Below are positions 8,858 through 18,581 of a stretch of 64,000 bases of DNA, piece after piece. The notes under the pieces are model-generated. The model searched no databases, was not told where the DNA came from, and worked only from the letters and a program-made list of their open reading frames with translations. A program made the position numbers and the translations under genes. The stretch spans positions 41,733 through 105,732 of the forward strand of contig JBBROO010000004.1 of the NCBI GenBank assembly GCA_038229295.1. Reading direction: 5' to 3'. Numbering within the stretch: the first letter of the stretch is position 1; each line of letters opens with the position of its first letter. This DNA is from JAJPGZ01 sp038229295. GTDB lineage: Bacteria > Verrucomicrobiota > Verrucomicrobiia > Chthoniobacterales > UBA10450.

Positions 8858-10645
8858 GTGAAATATTGCGCCGACCCTTTGCACTACGAACGTCGCGCGA
8901 CGCGTGAGGTGAAGGTGGGCAACGTCGGCGTCGGCGGGGCGAATCCGATTCGCGTTCAATCGATGATCACATGCGACACGATGGACACGGAGATGTCGAT
9001 CTTGCAAACGATCGAGTTGGCGCAAGTGGGTTGCGAGATCGTACGCATCACCGCGCCGACGGTGAAGGACGCGGCGAATTTGCAGCATATCGTTAGGGGA
9101 TTGCGCGAGCGCGGATGCGATGTGCCGATTGTCGCGGACATTCATTTCAAACCGGACGCAGCGATGGAGGCGGCGAGATGGGTCGACAAGGTGCGGATCA
9201 ACCCGGGCAATTACGCGGACTCGAAAAAGTTTTTGATTCGCGAATACAGCGACGAGCAATACGAAGCGGAATTGAATCGAATTCGCGAACGTTTTTCTCC
9301 ACTTGTCGATCTTTGCAAGGAGCGCGGCATCGCCATGCGCATCGGGACGAATCACGGCTCGCTTTCGGATCGCATCATGAATCGCTACGGCGATACGCCG
9401 CGCGGCATGGTGGAAAGCGCGCTGGAATTCGCGCGCATCGCGCGGGAGCGGGATTATCACGCCTTCGTTTTCTCGATGAAGTCGAGCAACCCGAAGGTGA
9501 TGGTCAATGCGTATCGACTTTTAGTTGCGCGATTGAATGAGGAAGGGGCGGACTGGAATTATCCGATTCATCTCGGCGTGACCGAAGCGGGCGAAGGCGA
9601 AGATGCGCGGATCAAGAGCGCGATTGGGATTGGGTCGCTGCTGGCGGATGGAATCGGAGATACGATTCGTGTTTCGCTGACGGAAGATAGTGTTCATGAG
9701 ATTCCGGTGGCGAAGGCGCTGACGGAGATGGTGCAGAAAACGTTCAACGTTCAACGTTCAACGCCCAACACCGAACTTTCGTTTGATCCGTTTTCGTACC
9801 AACGGCGCGCGACGGAAACAATCGAGCGAAATGGAATTCGTATCGGCGGCGAGGAGTTGATTCGCGTGTTCGTTAGGCAGGCGAGCTTTGAGAAGATTGC
9901 GCATAAGATCGACAAGATGGGGGATTACAAGCCGGAGATCGTTTATGAGACGGCGCAAATTGTTGAAGTCGATCCGCGCGATGATGCGGCGATGGCGAAA
10001 TTGAATGCGGAACGCATTCTACAGTTGGTGACGGTGAAGGACGATGTCGATCTTGCGGTGATCGCGGCGTTTCGTTTGCTGGCGGCGAAGCTGCAGCCGC
10101 GGCATCCGATTCTTTTGAAGGATGAAGGAGGAAGGAGGAGGGATGAAGGCAGAGATTTTCTCCAGACGCTGTTGATGGCGGCGACGAATATTGGCTCGTT
10201 ACTCTGCGACGGGATCGGCGATGCGATTTTGATTCAGGGAGAGGACGCGCCCGGGCAAGCGCTGCGGCTCTCATATAATATACTGCAGGCCGCCGGGTCG
10301 CGGATTTTCAAGACGGACTACGTGGCCTGTCCTTCTTGCGGGCGGACGTTATTCAATTTGCAGACGACGACCGCGAAGATCAAAGCGGCGACGTTGCACC
10401 TCAAGGGAGTCAAGATCGCGATCATGGGTTGCATCGTGAATGGGCCGGGTGAAATGGCGGACGCGGATTTTGGTTATGTCGGCGGCGCGCCGGGAAAAGT
10501 GAATCTTTATGTCGGCAAGACGCCGGTGAAGTTCAATATTCCGGAAGGGGAAGCGGTGGATCGCTTGCAGGATTTGATTCGCGAACACGGCAAATGGGTG
10601 GAGCCAACCGCGGCGGCGCCGGCTTGCGATAGTCGTCTCGGCTAG
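8858..10645 (+). CDS. ispG: 4-hydroxy-3-methylbut-2-enyl-diphosphate synthase, long form
   Basis: [4Fe-4S] enzyme converting MEcPP to HMBPP in the MEP pathway. The TIM barrel occupies the N-terminal half (RVQSMITCDTMDTEMS, IVADIHFKPDAAMEAA, IRIGTNHGSL). The C-terminal ferredoxin-like domain supplies the cluster ligands (ACPSCGRTLF and MGCIVNGPGEM). At about 595 residues it is the long, insert-containing form found in plants, Chlamydiae and Bacteroidetes rather than the 370-aa E. coli form. GTG at 8858 is chosen, since the frame upstream lies inside rseP. Two low-complexity insertions are translated in frame: a 7-mer tandem repeat at 9741-9768 and a GGATGAAGGAGG-type stretch at about 10119-10148. 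Four AAGATCGACA words are present. Confidence 0.94.
   Translation: MKYCADPLHYERRATREVKVGNVGVGGANPIRVQSMITCDTMDTEMSILQTIELAQVGCEIVRITAPTVKDAANLQHIVRGLRERGCDVPIVADIHFKPDAAMEAARWVDKVRINPGNYADSKKFLIREYSDEQYEAELNRIRERFSPLVDLCKERGIAMRIGTNHGSLSDRIMNRYGDTPRGMVESALEFARIARERDYHAFVFSMKSSNPKVMVNAYRLLVARLNEEGADWNYPIHLGVTEAGEGEDARIKSAIGIGSLLADGIGDTIRVSLTEDSVHEIPVAKALTEMVQKTFNVQRSTPNTELSFDPFSYQRRATETIERNGIRIGGEELIRVFVRQASFEKIAHKIDKMGDYKPEIVYETAQIVEVDPRDDAAMAKLNAERILQLVTVKDDVDLAVIAAFRLLAAKLQPRHPILLKDEGGRRRDEGRDFLQTLLMAATNIGSLLCDGIGDAILIQGEDAPGQALRLSYNILQAAGSRIFKTDYVACPSCGRTLFNLQTTTAKIKAATLHLKGVKIAIMGCIVNGPGEMADADFGYVGGAPGKVNLYVGKTPVKFNIPEGEAVDRLQDLIREHGKWVEPTAAAPACDSRLG
9741..9768 (+). repeat. 7-bp tandem repeat CGTTCAA inside ispG
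   Basis: Three copies of CGTTCAA followed by CGCCCAA (9741-9747, 9748-9754, 9755-9761, 9762-9768). It is translated as part of a variable linker (FNVQRSTPN) at the edge of the IspG insert. A near-identical array is intergenic at 57272-57306, so this is a mobile or template-switching type of low-complexity word that entered a gene in frame. Confidence 0.7.
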
Positions 10646-10879
10646 TTAGGCGGTTATTATTCGGCCTTGGTGAAAAGACACGGGAGGAAGGGAATTTATT
10701 CCAGAGATCCGGGTTTTTGGATTTGCCGCAGAGGCAAATTGCAAGATCGACAATGCGAAAAGCGGTGCGGGCAAATTGGGCATATGACGAAAATGTAATT
10801 CTTACAGTCTTGACGTGTTTGCCCCAAACGGTTGAAGCTGACGCCTCCACTCAACCCAAACTGCAGCTTCTCGTTACAT
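10646..10879. other. intergenic region before the beta-propeller gene
   Basis: A 234-bp spacer with no convincing gene. It holds one GTTAGGC word (10645), one AAGATCGACA word (10743-10752), and a short inverted pair around TTTGCCGCAGAGGCAAA (about 10731-10747) that could be a weak ispG terminator. A TTGACG hexamer near 10810 could be a -35 box for the downstream gene, but I see no matching -10. Confidence 0.4.
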
Positions 10880-13800
10880 ATGCGTCCTACTCCCTTGTTT
10901 AGAAAAACTGTTTCTTCATATGCGCGCCTCGCGATCGCGACCACGCTCATCGTTAGTGCAACAGCAATGGCACTCGTTGCGACGAGCCCTCTTGGCCGTT
11001 CATTCCTAGCAAACTCCAGCAGCAAACACGTGATCGATAAGTTTAGACAAGATCACGATCAGGTCGCCGGCAACAGTCGAACCCTACCCGGAAGGGACGG
11101 CGGGCCTTTGGCCGCGGCGGAAGAAGATTACGCTCATCGTGCTTATCCGGCAGCAGATGTGCCGATGACGGCGACACAGAATGCGCGGAAGGCTTGGGCT
11201 AATCTCAAGACTAGGCAAACACAGCAGGCCAAACTGAATCTCAGCGCTGCTGCTGCCGCGGCGGCGCCGGGCGCTTGGACACTCTATGGCCCAAGCATCG
11301 CGAATTTCCCCGATATTCTGACTTTCAGTGGCGCGCCCTACACTGCGTCCGGCCGTATCACCGCGCTCGTTGTCGATCCAGCATGTAACGTAAGCATATG
11401 TCGAGTGTGGGCCGCGGCCGCCGGCGGGGGAGTTTGGCGCACGGACAATGCGCTGGCCAGCGGCGGGCCGACGTGGACGTTTGTTTCTGGCAGTTTCGCG
11501 ACGAACGCCATCGGTACTCTTACTTATAACGCGGGCACTGGGACGCTCTACGCTGGCACCGGCGAGCCGAATGCTTCCGGTGATTCGGAAGCTGGCTGGG
11601 GAATTTACAAATCGACCAACGGGGGCAACTCTTGGACACTGCTTAACTCAACGGTAGGGCCCATCACGACAACGGCGCCTGGAACCGGTCCGAACGGGAC
11701 CTACGTCGGCAACGCGTTCGCCGGTCGAGCGGTCAGTACGATTGCGGTAGATCCAACGAATCCGAATCATTTGTATGTCTCGTCGGTACGGGCCGTGCGC
11801 GGCGTCAGCTCTGTCGGCGGCGCAACCTCGAACCCGACGACTCCGAGGCCACCATTCGGACTTTTCGAATCAATGGATGGCGGTGCGACATTTAACTTTA
11901 TTTGGGACGGCAGCGATGGCCCGGTGTTCGATGGGACTAACCCTAAAGCAACGATTCGCGGGGTGAACCGCGTCGCGCTCGATCCAGGTTGAAATGGGAC
12001 GACGAACAAGACGCTTTACGCAGGCGCGTTTGGCCCTGCTGGCGCCGCTGGAAGTGGAGGCGTCTGGCGTTCGCAGGATGGCGGAGCCACTTGGACGCAG
12101 ATCAAGAGCGCTCGAAATGTTACGTTAAGCACCGATAGGGCTGAATTCGCTGTCACCCCGCTGGCGACTGGCGATACGCGAATGTATGTGGGCATCGGCA
12201 ACTCGAGCACGACTTCCGCAAACCAGGCGCGTCTTTACCGCAGCGACAGTGTTGCGACCGGCACGCCGACCTTCACGGACATGACCGCCGCGGAGGTTCC
12301 GGCTGGGCAGACGCTCACCTACTGCAGCGGTCAATGCTGGTACGACAATGTGGTTTATTCTCCGGCCGGCAAGCCGGACGTGGTGTATCTAGGCGGCTCC
12401 TTCAGCTACGGTACTTACGGCGGCGCGACTAATGGCCGGTCGTTCTTGCGGTCGACGGACGCTGGTGTGTCGTTCACCGACATGACCTGGGACGCGACAA
12501 CCGATCCGACACCGGTTAACACTTGCTGCCAGCCAAATCCGATTGCGCCCAACGGTCAGCATCCCGATTCTCACGCGCTCGTGGAAGTACCGGGTACGAA
12601 CATCGCCATCTTCGGGTCGGATGGCGGGTTGATGCGCTCCAGCGGAGCTTTTGCGGATATTTCATCTCAGTGCACAAGCCCCCGTGGACTTACCGGGTCG
12701 GATCTGGCGCTTTGCCAGCAATTGCTGTCGGCAGTGCCGACGGTTCTTTCCAGTCTCAATAACGGGCTCTCGACCTTGCAGTTTCAGAGCGTGTCAGTTG
12801 CAGCGAACAATTCAGCACACGTCCAAGGCGGGACCCAGGATAACGGAACCTTCGAGACTTACGGCTCGACCACCGTGTGGCCACAGATCATCTACGGTGA
12901 TGGGGGTCAGTCCGGCTTCAACGTCAGCAACAGCGCGATCCGCTTTAACTCCTTCTTCGGGCAGAACCACGACGCGAACTTCCAGAACGCCGACCCGCTG
13001 AAATGGGTCATTATTTCGGCGCCGATTGCGAGCAGCCCGGAGAGCTCGCTCTTCTACGCGCCGATCATAGCCGACCCGAACCCGGCAAGCGCGGGGACGA
13101 TCTTCGAGGGTTCGATGAGCGTCTGGCGCACCCAAGACTGGGGCGGCGATCAGGCGACCCTCGAAGTAAACTGTCCCGAATTTACTACGTCGGGAACGGC
13201 GCCGGGCTGCGGCGATTTCGTTCAAATCGGGCCTGTCGGCGCGACCAACTTGACAGTCAGCGCGGCTGACTATCGCGGAACTACTCGATCAGGTGGCAAT
13301 GTTTCTTTCATTGCCCGGACTCCGAGCGACACCAGCACGATGTGGGCATCCACGTCAACTGGCCGGGTCTTCATTTCGAAGAACGCGGACGACGCCACTG
13401 CGACTAATATAACGTACACGCGCCTCGACACGCTCGCCGTAAATAGTCCGCAACGCTTCATCACCAGTATCTATGTCGATCCTGCGAACTCGAATCACGC
13501 TTGGATTTCCTACTCGGGTTACGCGTTCAATACTCCTGCACAACCCGGACACATATTCTCCGTTGTTTACAATCCGGGCGGCGGCACGGCGACGTGGGGA
13601 AACATCGATGGGGCTGGACCGGGGATATTCCCGGACTTTCCGGCGACGGCGGTCGTTGCGGATACCAATGGCGATGTCTATGCCTCAAATGATTGGGGTG
13701 TCCTCATATTGCCTAGCGGCTCGGCCAATTGGGGAGTCGCAGGCACAGGTCTGCCGCAAGTCGAAGTTTCTGGCCTAACGATTGTGCCCGGCGCGCGAAA

Positions 13801-14374
13801 ACTTTACGCCGCCACCCACGGCCGCAGCGCCTGGCAATTAGGACTTCCGGTGCAGCTGGTCAGCGCCGTTTCACGAATGACGCATCCTGGAGCAGGAACG
13901 TTTGACGTTAATTTGCCGCTTGCGGGCTCGCCGGGAATCGAAGACCGCAACGGGTCGGGCAATTTCACGATCGTGTTTCATCTCAACAATACGTTGGTGA
14001 GCGGGACCGCGGCGGTGACTGGTCATAATCCTGGCGGCGCCGGCGGCACTGTCAGCAGCGTTTCCTTTAGCGGCAGCGATATGATCGTAACTCTCACCGG
14101 TGTTACTAACGCGCAGAAATTGACCCTCACCATATCCAACGTGAACGACACCAATGGCACCACCCTCGTATCAGCCAGCGTCGTCATTGGTTTCCTCCTC
14201 GGTGACACCACTGCCGATGGCACGGTGAATTCCGGCGATATCGCTCAGACCAAGTCCGAGTCGGGCAATGCGGTGACCTCAGCGAACTTCCGCGAAGACG
14301 TGACCGTCGACGGCGCGATCAATAGCGGCGACATTGGGCTTGTGAAAGCGCAGTCGGGAACGGCCCTGCCGTAA
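10880..14374 (+). CDS. secreted BNR/Asp-box beta-propeller protein with dockerin-like C terminus, interrupted by in-frame UGA
   Basis: A 1164-codon reading frame broken only by TGA at 11990-11992. The frame stays open on both sides, without a shift. Residues 1-35 form a signal peptide after ATG 10880 (a TTG start at 10832 is also possible). The body repeats propeller motifs of the sialidase/VPS10 type (GGVWRTDNA, GIYKSTNGGNSWT, GLFESMDGGATF, GVWRSQDGGATWTQ). After a beta-sandwich region, the last 60 residues contain two Ca-binding dockerin-like loops (DTTADGTVNSGDI and DVTVDGAINSGDI) and end GTALP. The UGA follows ALDPG. The equivalent upstream motif is VVDPAC-N, with Cys at the same place (TGT 11384-11386), so the codon was probably Cys. 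Selenocysteine insertion or a nonsense mutation are both possible. There is no exact AAGATCGACA word in the gene, unlike its neighbours, which hints at separate ancestry. Confidence 0.72.
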
Positions 14375-14397
14375 TCGCACAAACCTAGTTTAACGAA

Positions 14398-14425
14398 CGG
14401 GCCGGCAGCGATGCCGGCCCGTTTT
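14398..14425 (+). terminator. rho-independent terminator of the beta-propeller gene
   Basis: Perfect 10-bp GC-rich stem (CGGGCCGGCA 14398-14407 with TGCCGGCCCG 14412-14421), loop GCGA, followed by TTTT. It starts 23 bp after the stop codon at 14374, so it ends the secreted protein transcript before typA. Confidence 0.88.
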
Positions 14426-14524
14426 GTTATTGTCGATCCTCGCTCGCGACGACTGTCGGAGTTGCACGATGTCGATCTTGCGCGCATATTCCGCACTCTT
14501 CCCGCACTTCGCGGGAGGACCTCC

Positions 14525-16333
14525 ATGGATAAAATCCGTAACATCGCCATCATTGCGCACGTTGATCACGGCAAGACCACTCTTGTCGATCAACTTCTCC
14601 GCCAATCCGGCACCTTTCGCGCAAATCAAAAGACGGAAGAGCGCATGATGGATTCGATGGATCTCGAACGCGAAAAAGGAATCACTATCCGCGCCAAGAA
14701 CGCTGCCTTTCAGTGGAACGGTTATCGCATCAACATTGTCGACACGCCCGGTCACGCCGACTTCGGCGGCGAAGTCGAGCGCATCATGAAAATGGTGGAC
14801 GGCGTTCTACTGGTTGTCGACGCGCATGACGGGCCCCAGGCGCAGACGCGATTTGTTTTGCGCAAGGCGCTCGAAAATAAAGCCAAACCCATCGTCGTCA
14901 TCAACAAGATCGACAGAGAAAATGCGCGCCCGCACAAAGTCCTCGACATGGTTTTCGATCTCTTCGTGGAGCTCAAAGCCACCGATGCGCAACTCGACTT
15001 TCCGATTATTTACGCGAGCGCCAAAAACGGATTCGCCATGCGCGAGCTGCACGACAATAACGAAGACCTCACGCCGCTTTTCGAAGCGATCGTGCGTTAC
15101 GTGCCGCCGCCCACAGTCTCCAACGATCCATTTTTCCAAATGCTCGTTTCGAATCTCGACTACAGCGATTACCTGGGCCGCATTGCCCTTGGGCGCATCG
15201 TCAGCGGCCGCGTCAATGTTGGCGACTCGATCGTCTGTGTTCATCGCGATGGGAACCGCGAACGCGCCAATGTGACCTCACTCTTTACTTATTCAGGTCT
15301 CGAGCGAGTCGAAATCAAACACGCAACGGCGGGCGACATCATCGGCCTAACGGGTTTCGAAGAAATTTACATCGGCGAAACTTTGAACGATCGCGAAGAG
15401 CGCGCGCCCCTGCAATTTGTCGATATCGATCCGCCGACCATTCGCATGCGGATTCTGGTGAATGACTCGCCGATGGCGGGACAGGAAGGGAAATTTGTTA
15501 CGGCGCGTCACGTGCGCGATCGGCTTATTCGCGAAACGCGCGGCAACGTTTCTTTGGAAGTTAACGATACCGAAACAGCTGGCGCATTTGAAATCAATGC
15601 CCGCGGTGAGATGCAGATCGCCATTTTGGTCGAGCAAATGCGACGGGAAGGATACGAAGTGATGGTCTCGCGCCCCGAGGTGATCTTCCACCGTGATGAA
15701 AACGGCAGCCTGATGGAGCCGCTCGAAGATTTATATGTCGATGTACCGAATGAAAATTTAGGCGACGTTTTGCAATCCGTCGCGGATCGCAAAGGACAGG
15801 TCGTTAACATGGATCATCACGCGACACGTGTTTCGGTAGAGGCGATCATTCCAACGCGCGGATTGATCGGATTCGAAACGAATCTCGTGAATATCACACG
15901 CGGCGAAGGGGTGATGAGTCATCTTTTCCGGGAATACGCGCTGTTCAAAGGCGAGATCGAAGGCCGCAATCGCGGCGTCATGGTTTCGATGGAAGCGGGA
16001 ACCACGACCGCCTACGCACTCAACAACATTCAAGAGCGCGGCCGTTTATTTCTCGGGCCGCAAGAGCCGGTCTATGAAGGCATGATCGTCGGGGAGAACG
16101 CGCGCCCCGAAGATTTGCCGGTCAACCCGTGCAAAGCAAAACATCTTACGAACATGCGCTCGCAAGGTGACGGCAAAGGCATTCAACTCGAAGCGCCGCT
16201 GCGTTTGAGTCTCGAGCGCGCGATCGAGTACATCGACATCGACGAATACGTCGAAGCCACGCCGAAGTCGCTGCGTTTGCGCAAACGCATTCTTGGTGCG
16301 AGCGCGCGCAAACGTGCTGAGAACGCCGCGTAA
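14525..16333 (+). CDS. typA: ribosome-associated GTPase TypA/BipA
   Basis: Translational GTPase of the EF-G family acting on 50S assembly and stress adaptation. G1 AHVDHGKTT, the switch region EREKGITI, G3 DTPGHADFGG and G4 NKIDRENARP are all present in the first 140 residues. EF-G-like domains II, III and V and the BipA-specific C-terminal domain follow, for 602 aa in total. ATG at 14525 has a good GGAGG five bases upstream. The open frame extends further 5' but only translates spacer. The G4 NKID motif uses one AAGATCGACA word (14906), so that copy may be there for protein reasons. Confidence 0.96.
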   Translation: MDKIRNIAIIAHVDHGKTTLVDQLLRQSGTFRANQKTEERMMDSMDLEREKGITIRAKNAAFQWNGYRINIVDTPGHADFGGEVERIMKMVDGVLLVVDAHDGPQAQTRFVLRKALENKAKPIVVINKIDRENARPHKVLDMVFDLFVELKATDAQLDFPIIYASAKNGFAMRELHDNNEDLTPLFEAIVRYVPPPTVSNDPFFQMLVSNLDYSDYLGRIALGRIVSGRVNVGDSIVCVHRDGNRERANVTSLFTYSGLERVEIKHATAGDIIGLTGFEEIYIGETLNDREERAPLQFVDIDPPTIRMRILVNDSPMAGQEGKFVTARHVRDRLIRETRGNVSLEVNDTETAGAFEINARGEMQIAILVEQMRREGYEVMVSRPEVIFHRDENGSLMEPLEDLYVDVPNENLGDVLQSVADRKGQVVNMDHHATRVSVEAIIPTRGLIGFETNLVNITRGEGVMSHLFREYALFKGEIEGRNRGVMVSMEAGTTTAYALNNIQERGRLFLGPQEPVYEGMIVGENARPEDLPVNPCKAKHLTNMRSQGDGKGIQLEAPLRLSLERAIEYIDIDEYVEATPKSLRLRKRILGASARKRAENAA

Positions 16334-16344
16334 GATCGACATCT

Positions 16345-17100
16345 ATGTCTGGGCACAGCAAGTGGTCGAAAGTGAAGCGCTTCAAAGGCGCGATCGACGA
16401 AAAGCGCGGGCAAATCTTTAGCAAGTTGTCGAAGGAAATTTCCATTGCCGCGAAAACCGGCGGCGGCGATCCCGATGCAAATGCGCGTTTACGCAGCGCC
16501 ATCCAAACCGCGCGTGGGCAAAGTATGCCTAACGATAACATCGAACGTGCGATCAAACGCGGCACTGGCGAAGGCACTGAAGCACAAAATTTCGACGAGA
16601 TCGTTTACGAAGGCTACGCGCCGGGCGGCGTCGCCGTCATCGTCGAGGCCGCGACCGATAATCGCAACCGGACCGCCGCGGAAATTCGCAGCATCTTCAG
16701 CAAGAACCACGGCAATCTCGCGAGCAGCGGCAGTGTCTCATACATGTTTCACAAGAAAGGGCAGATCAGCGTCGCGCGCGCTGCGATTGATGAAGACAAG
16801 CTCCTCGAGTTGACGCTGGATGCCGCGGCCGAAGAGTTGACAACGGAGGAGGATCAGTATGTTATCACCACTTCCCACGATCAGCTCTACGCCGTAGCTG
16901 AGACGCTCAAAGAAGCTGGCGTCCCCACCGTTGGGCAGAAGTTTACGTTTATTCCCGATACGACCGTTTCGATTGCCGATGAAAGTGTCGCAAAACAGGT
17001 ATTGCAGTTGTGCGATGCGCTTGAAGACGATGATGACGTCCAAAACGTCTACTCAAATATAGAAATCCCCGACGAAGTGCTGGCCAGATTGCCGGCTTAA
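16345..17100 (+). CDS. yebC: YebC/PmpR family protein (TACO1-like)
   Basis: 251 residues beginning MSGHSKWSKVK and containing the conserved PNDNIERAIKRGTGE segment. The family was long annotated as transcriptional regulator. Recent work on YebC/TACO1 points to a role in translation of difficult (for example proline-rich) sequences on the ribosome. The gene starts 11 bp after typA, whose product also acts on ribosomes. An AAGATCGACA word (16332-16341) sits exactly where the ribosome-binding site would be, and no Shine-Dalgarno is visible. Confidence 0.95.
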   Translation: MSGHSKWSKVKRFKGAIDEKRGQIFSKLSKEISIAAKTGGGDPDANARLRSAIQTARGQSMPNDNIERAIKRGTGEGTEAQNFDEIVYEGYAPGGVAVIVEAATDNRNRTAAEIRSIFSKNHGNLASSGSVSYMFHKKGQISVARAAIDEDKLLELTLDAAAEELTTEEDQYVITTSHDQLYAVAETLKEAGVPTVGQKFTFIPDTTVSIADESVAKQVLQLCDALEDDDDVQNVYSNIEIPDEVLARLPA

Positions 17101-17162
17101 TATTTTACGCTGCCGCCGAAAATGCGGCCGTTCGCACGGCGAACAATTAGCACGTTTGTTTT

Positions 17163-18542
17163 ATGAGTGAAGAAAACGAGAACCAGCCTCCTCCGCTGCA
17201 ACCAGCCGGAGCGGCTGCCGCTCCCACAGGTTCGACTGCGCCTGATCAACGTAGGCGTCGTCCGCGCCGTCGTTATCCACGTCGCCGCTTTTATGATCGC
17301 GGTCCGCAAGGCGACAATTTTGGTGGAGGCAACTACAACGACGCGCCCAATTCCGGCGAAGGTGGCAACGATTCCGGATCGGAAGGCGAAGATCGACAAC
17401 TACTCGCTGAAGGTGAAGGCGGCGATCAGGCCGAGCGCGAACCGGAATTCGGCGAAGGCATCGTCGAGATTTCCGGCAAAGGCTTCGGCTTCCTGCGCGA
17501 TCCGAAACGCAATTTCGTGCAAACACCGCAGGACATTTTCGTCACGCCAGAAATCGTCCGCCGTTTTGGTTTGCGCGACGGCATGTGGATTTACGGCGAG
17601 ACGCGCCGCGGCAATCGCGGGCCGCAATTAGTAAAACTGCTTCATATCAACGGCGAAGATCCCGGCAAGTACGAAGGACTGCGCCCGTTTGAAGAACTCA
17701 CCACCATCAACCCAAACAAACGCATCAAGCTCGAGACGGTGCCGGATCGTTACACCACGCGCATCATGGATTTGATGACGCCGTTAGGCATGGGCCAGCG
17801 CGGTCTCATCGTCGCGCCGCCGCGCACCGGCAAAACCACTTTGCTCCATCACATCGCCGACGCCGTCGTCAAAAATCATCAGGAGATGAAGCTGATTATT
17901 CTTCTGGTCGATGAACGGCCGGAGGAAGTGACCGACTTCAAACGTTCGCATCCGAAAGCAGAGATCATCGCCAGCTCGAATGATGCCGATATCAAAAGTC
18001 ACACGCGACTTGCCCAACTCGCTATTGAGCGCGCGAAACGTTTGGTCGAAGCGGGACAACACGTTTTCATCCTGCTCGATTCAATCACCCGCACGGCCCG
18101 CGCATTTAACAACGCCATGTCCGGCGGCGGTCGCACCATGAGTGGCGGCATCGACGCACGCGCCATGGAAATTCCGCGGAAAATTTTCGCCGCTGCGCGT
18201 AACACCGAAGAAGCCGGCTCGCTTACCATCGTTGCAACGGCGTTGATCGACACCGGCAGTCGAATGGACGAATTGATTTTCCAGGAGTTCAAAGGCACCG
18301 GAAACATGGAGATGGTGCTCGATCGGAAAATCAGCGACCAACGCGTTTATCCGGCGATCGACATATTCCTTTCCGGAACTCGGCGCGAAGAGCTGCTCCT
18401 GCAGGCCTGGGAGTTGGAGAAAATTAATATGATTCGTCGCGGTCTGGCCGGACACAAGCCCGAGGAAGCGATCCAACGTCTGCTCATGTTCGTGAAGAAG
18501 TTTCCGACGAACACGCAGATGCTGAAAGAGATTCCCGGTTAA
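17163..18542 (+). CDS. rho: transcription termination factor Rho
   Basis: Hexameric RNA-dependent ATPase that ends transcription. An N-terminal disordered extension of about 95 residues (Pro/Arg/Gly/Asn-rich, with RRRPRRRYPRRR) precedes the OB-fold RNA-binding domain (EGIVEISGKGFGFLRD). Walker A APPRTGKTTLL, Walker B LIILLVDERPEEV and the Q-loop/R-loop region (SGGIDARAMEIPRK) follow. At 459 residues it is longer than E. coli Rho (419) because of the extension. Basic low-complexity N-terminal inserts of this type are common in several phyla and can add RNA binding or phase-separation properties. Confidence 0.96.
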   Translation: MSEENENQPPPLQPAGAAAAPTGSTAPDQRRRRPRRRYPRRRFYDRGPQGDNFGGGNYNDAPNSGEGGNDSGSEGEDRQLLAEGEGGDQAEREPEFGEGIVEISGKGFGFLRDPKRNFVQTPQDIFVTPEIVRRFGLRDGMWIYGETRRGNRGPQLVKLLHINGEDPGKYEGLRPFEELTTINPNKRIKLETVPDRYTTRIMDLMTPLGMGQRGLIVAPPRTGKTTLLHHIADAVVKNHQEMKLIILLVDERPEEVTDFKRSHPKAEIIASSNDADIKSHTRLAQLAIERAKRLVEAGQHVFILLDSITRTARAFNNAMSGGGRTMSGGIDARAMEIPRKIFAAARNTEEAGSLTIVATALIDTGSRMDELIFQEFKGTGNMEMVLDRKISDQRVYPAIDIFLSGTRREELLLQAWELEKINMIRRGLAGHKPEEAIQRLLMFVKKFPTNTQMLKEIPG

Positions 18543-18581
18543 GCAATCGCGCTTGCGATTGTCGATCTTGCGGTAAGCGGC

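Noticed and set aside
12182..14374. A separate gene starting at ATG 12182
   Set aside because: The frame is the same as the upstream 10880-11992 frame and the propeller motifs continue across the gap, so it is one gene interrupted by one UGA.
14906..14915. All copies of the iterated word as protein-driven (NKID motif of GTPases)
   Set aside because: This explains the typA copy only; other copies fall in all reading phases of unrelated proteins.
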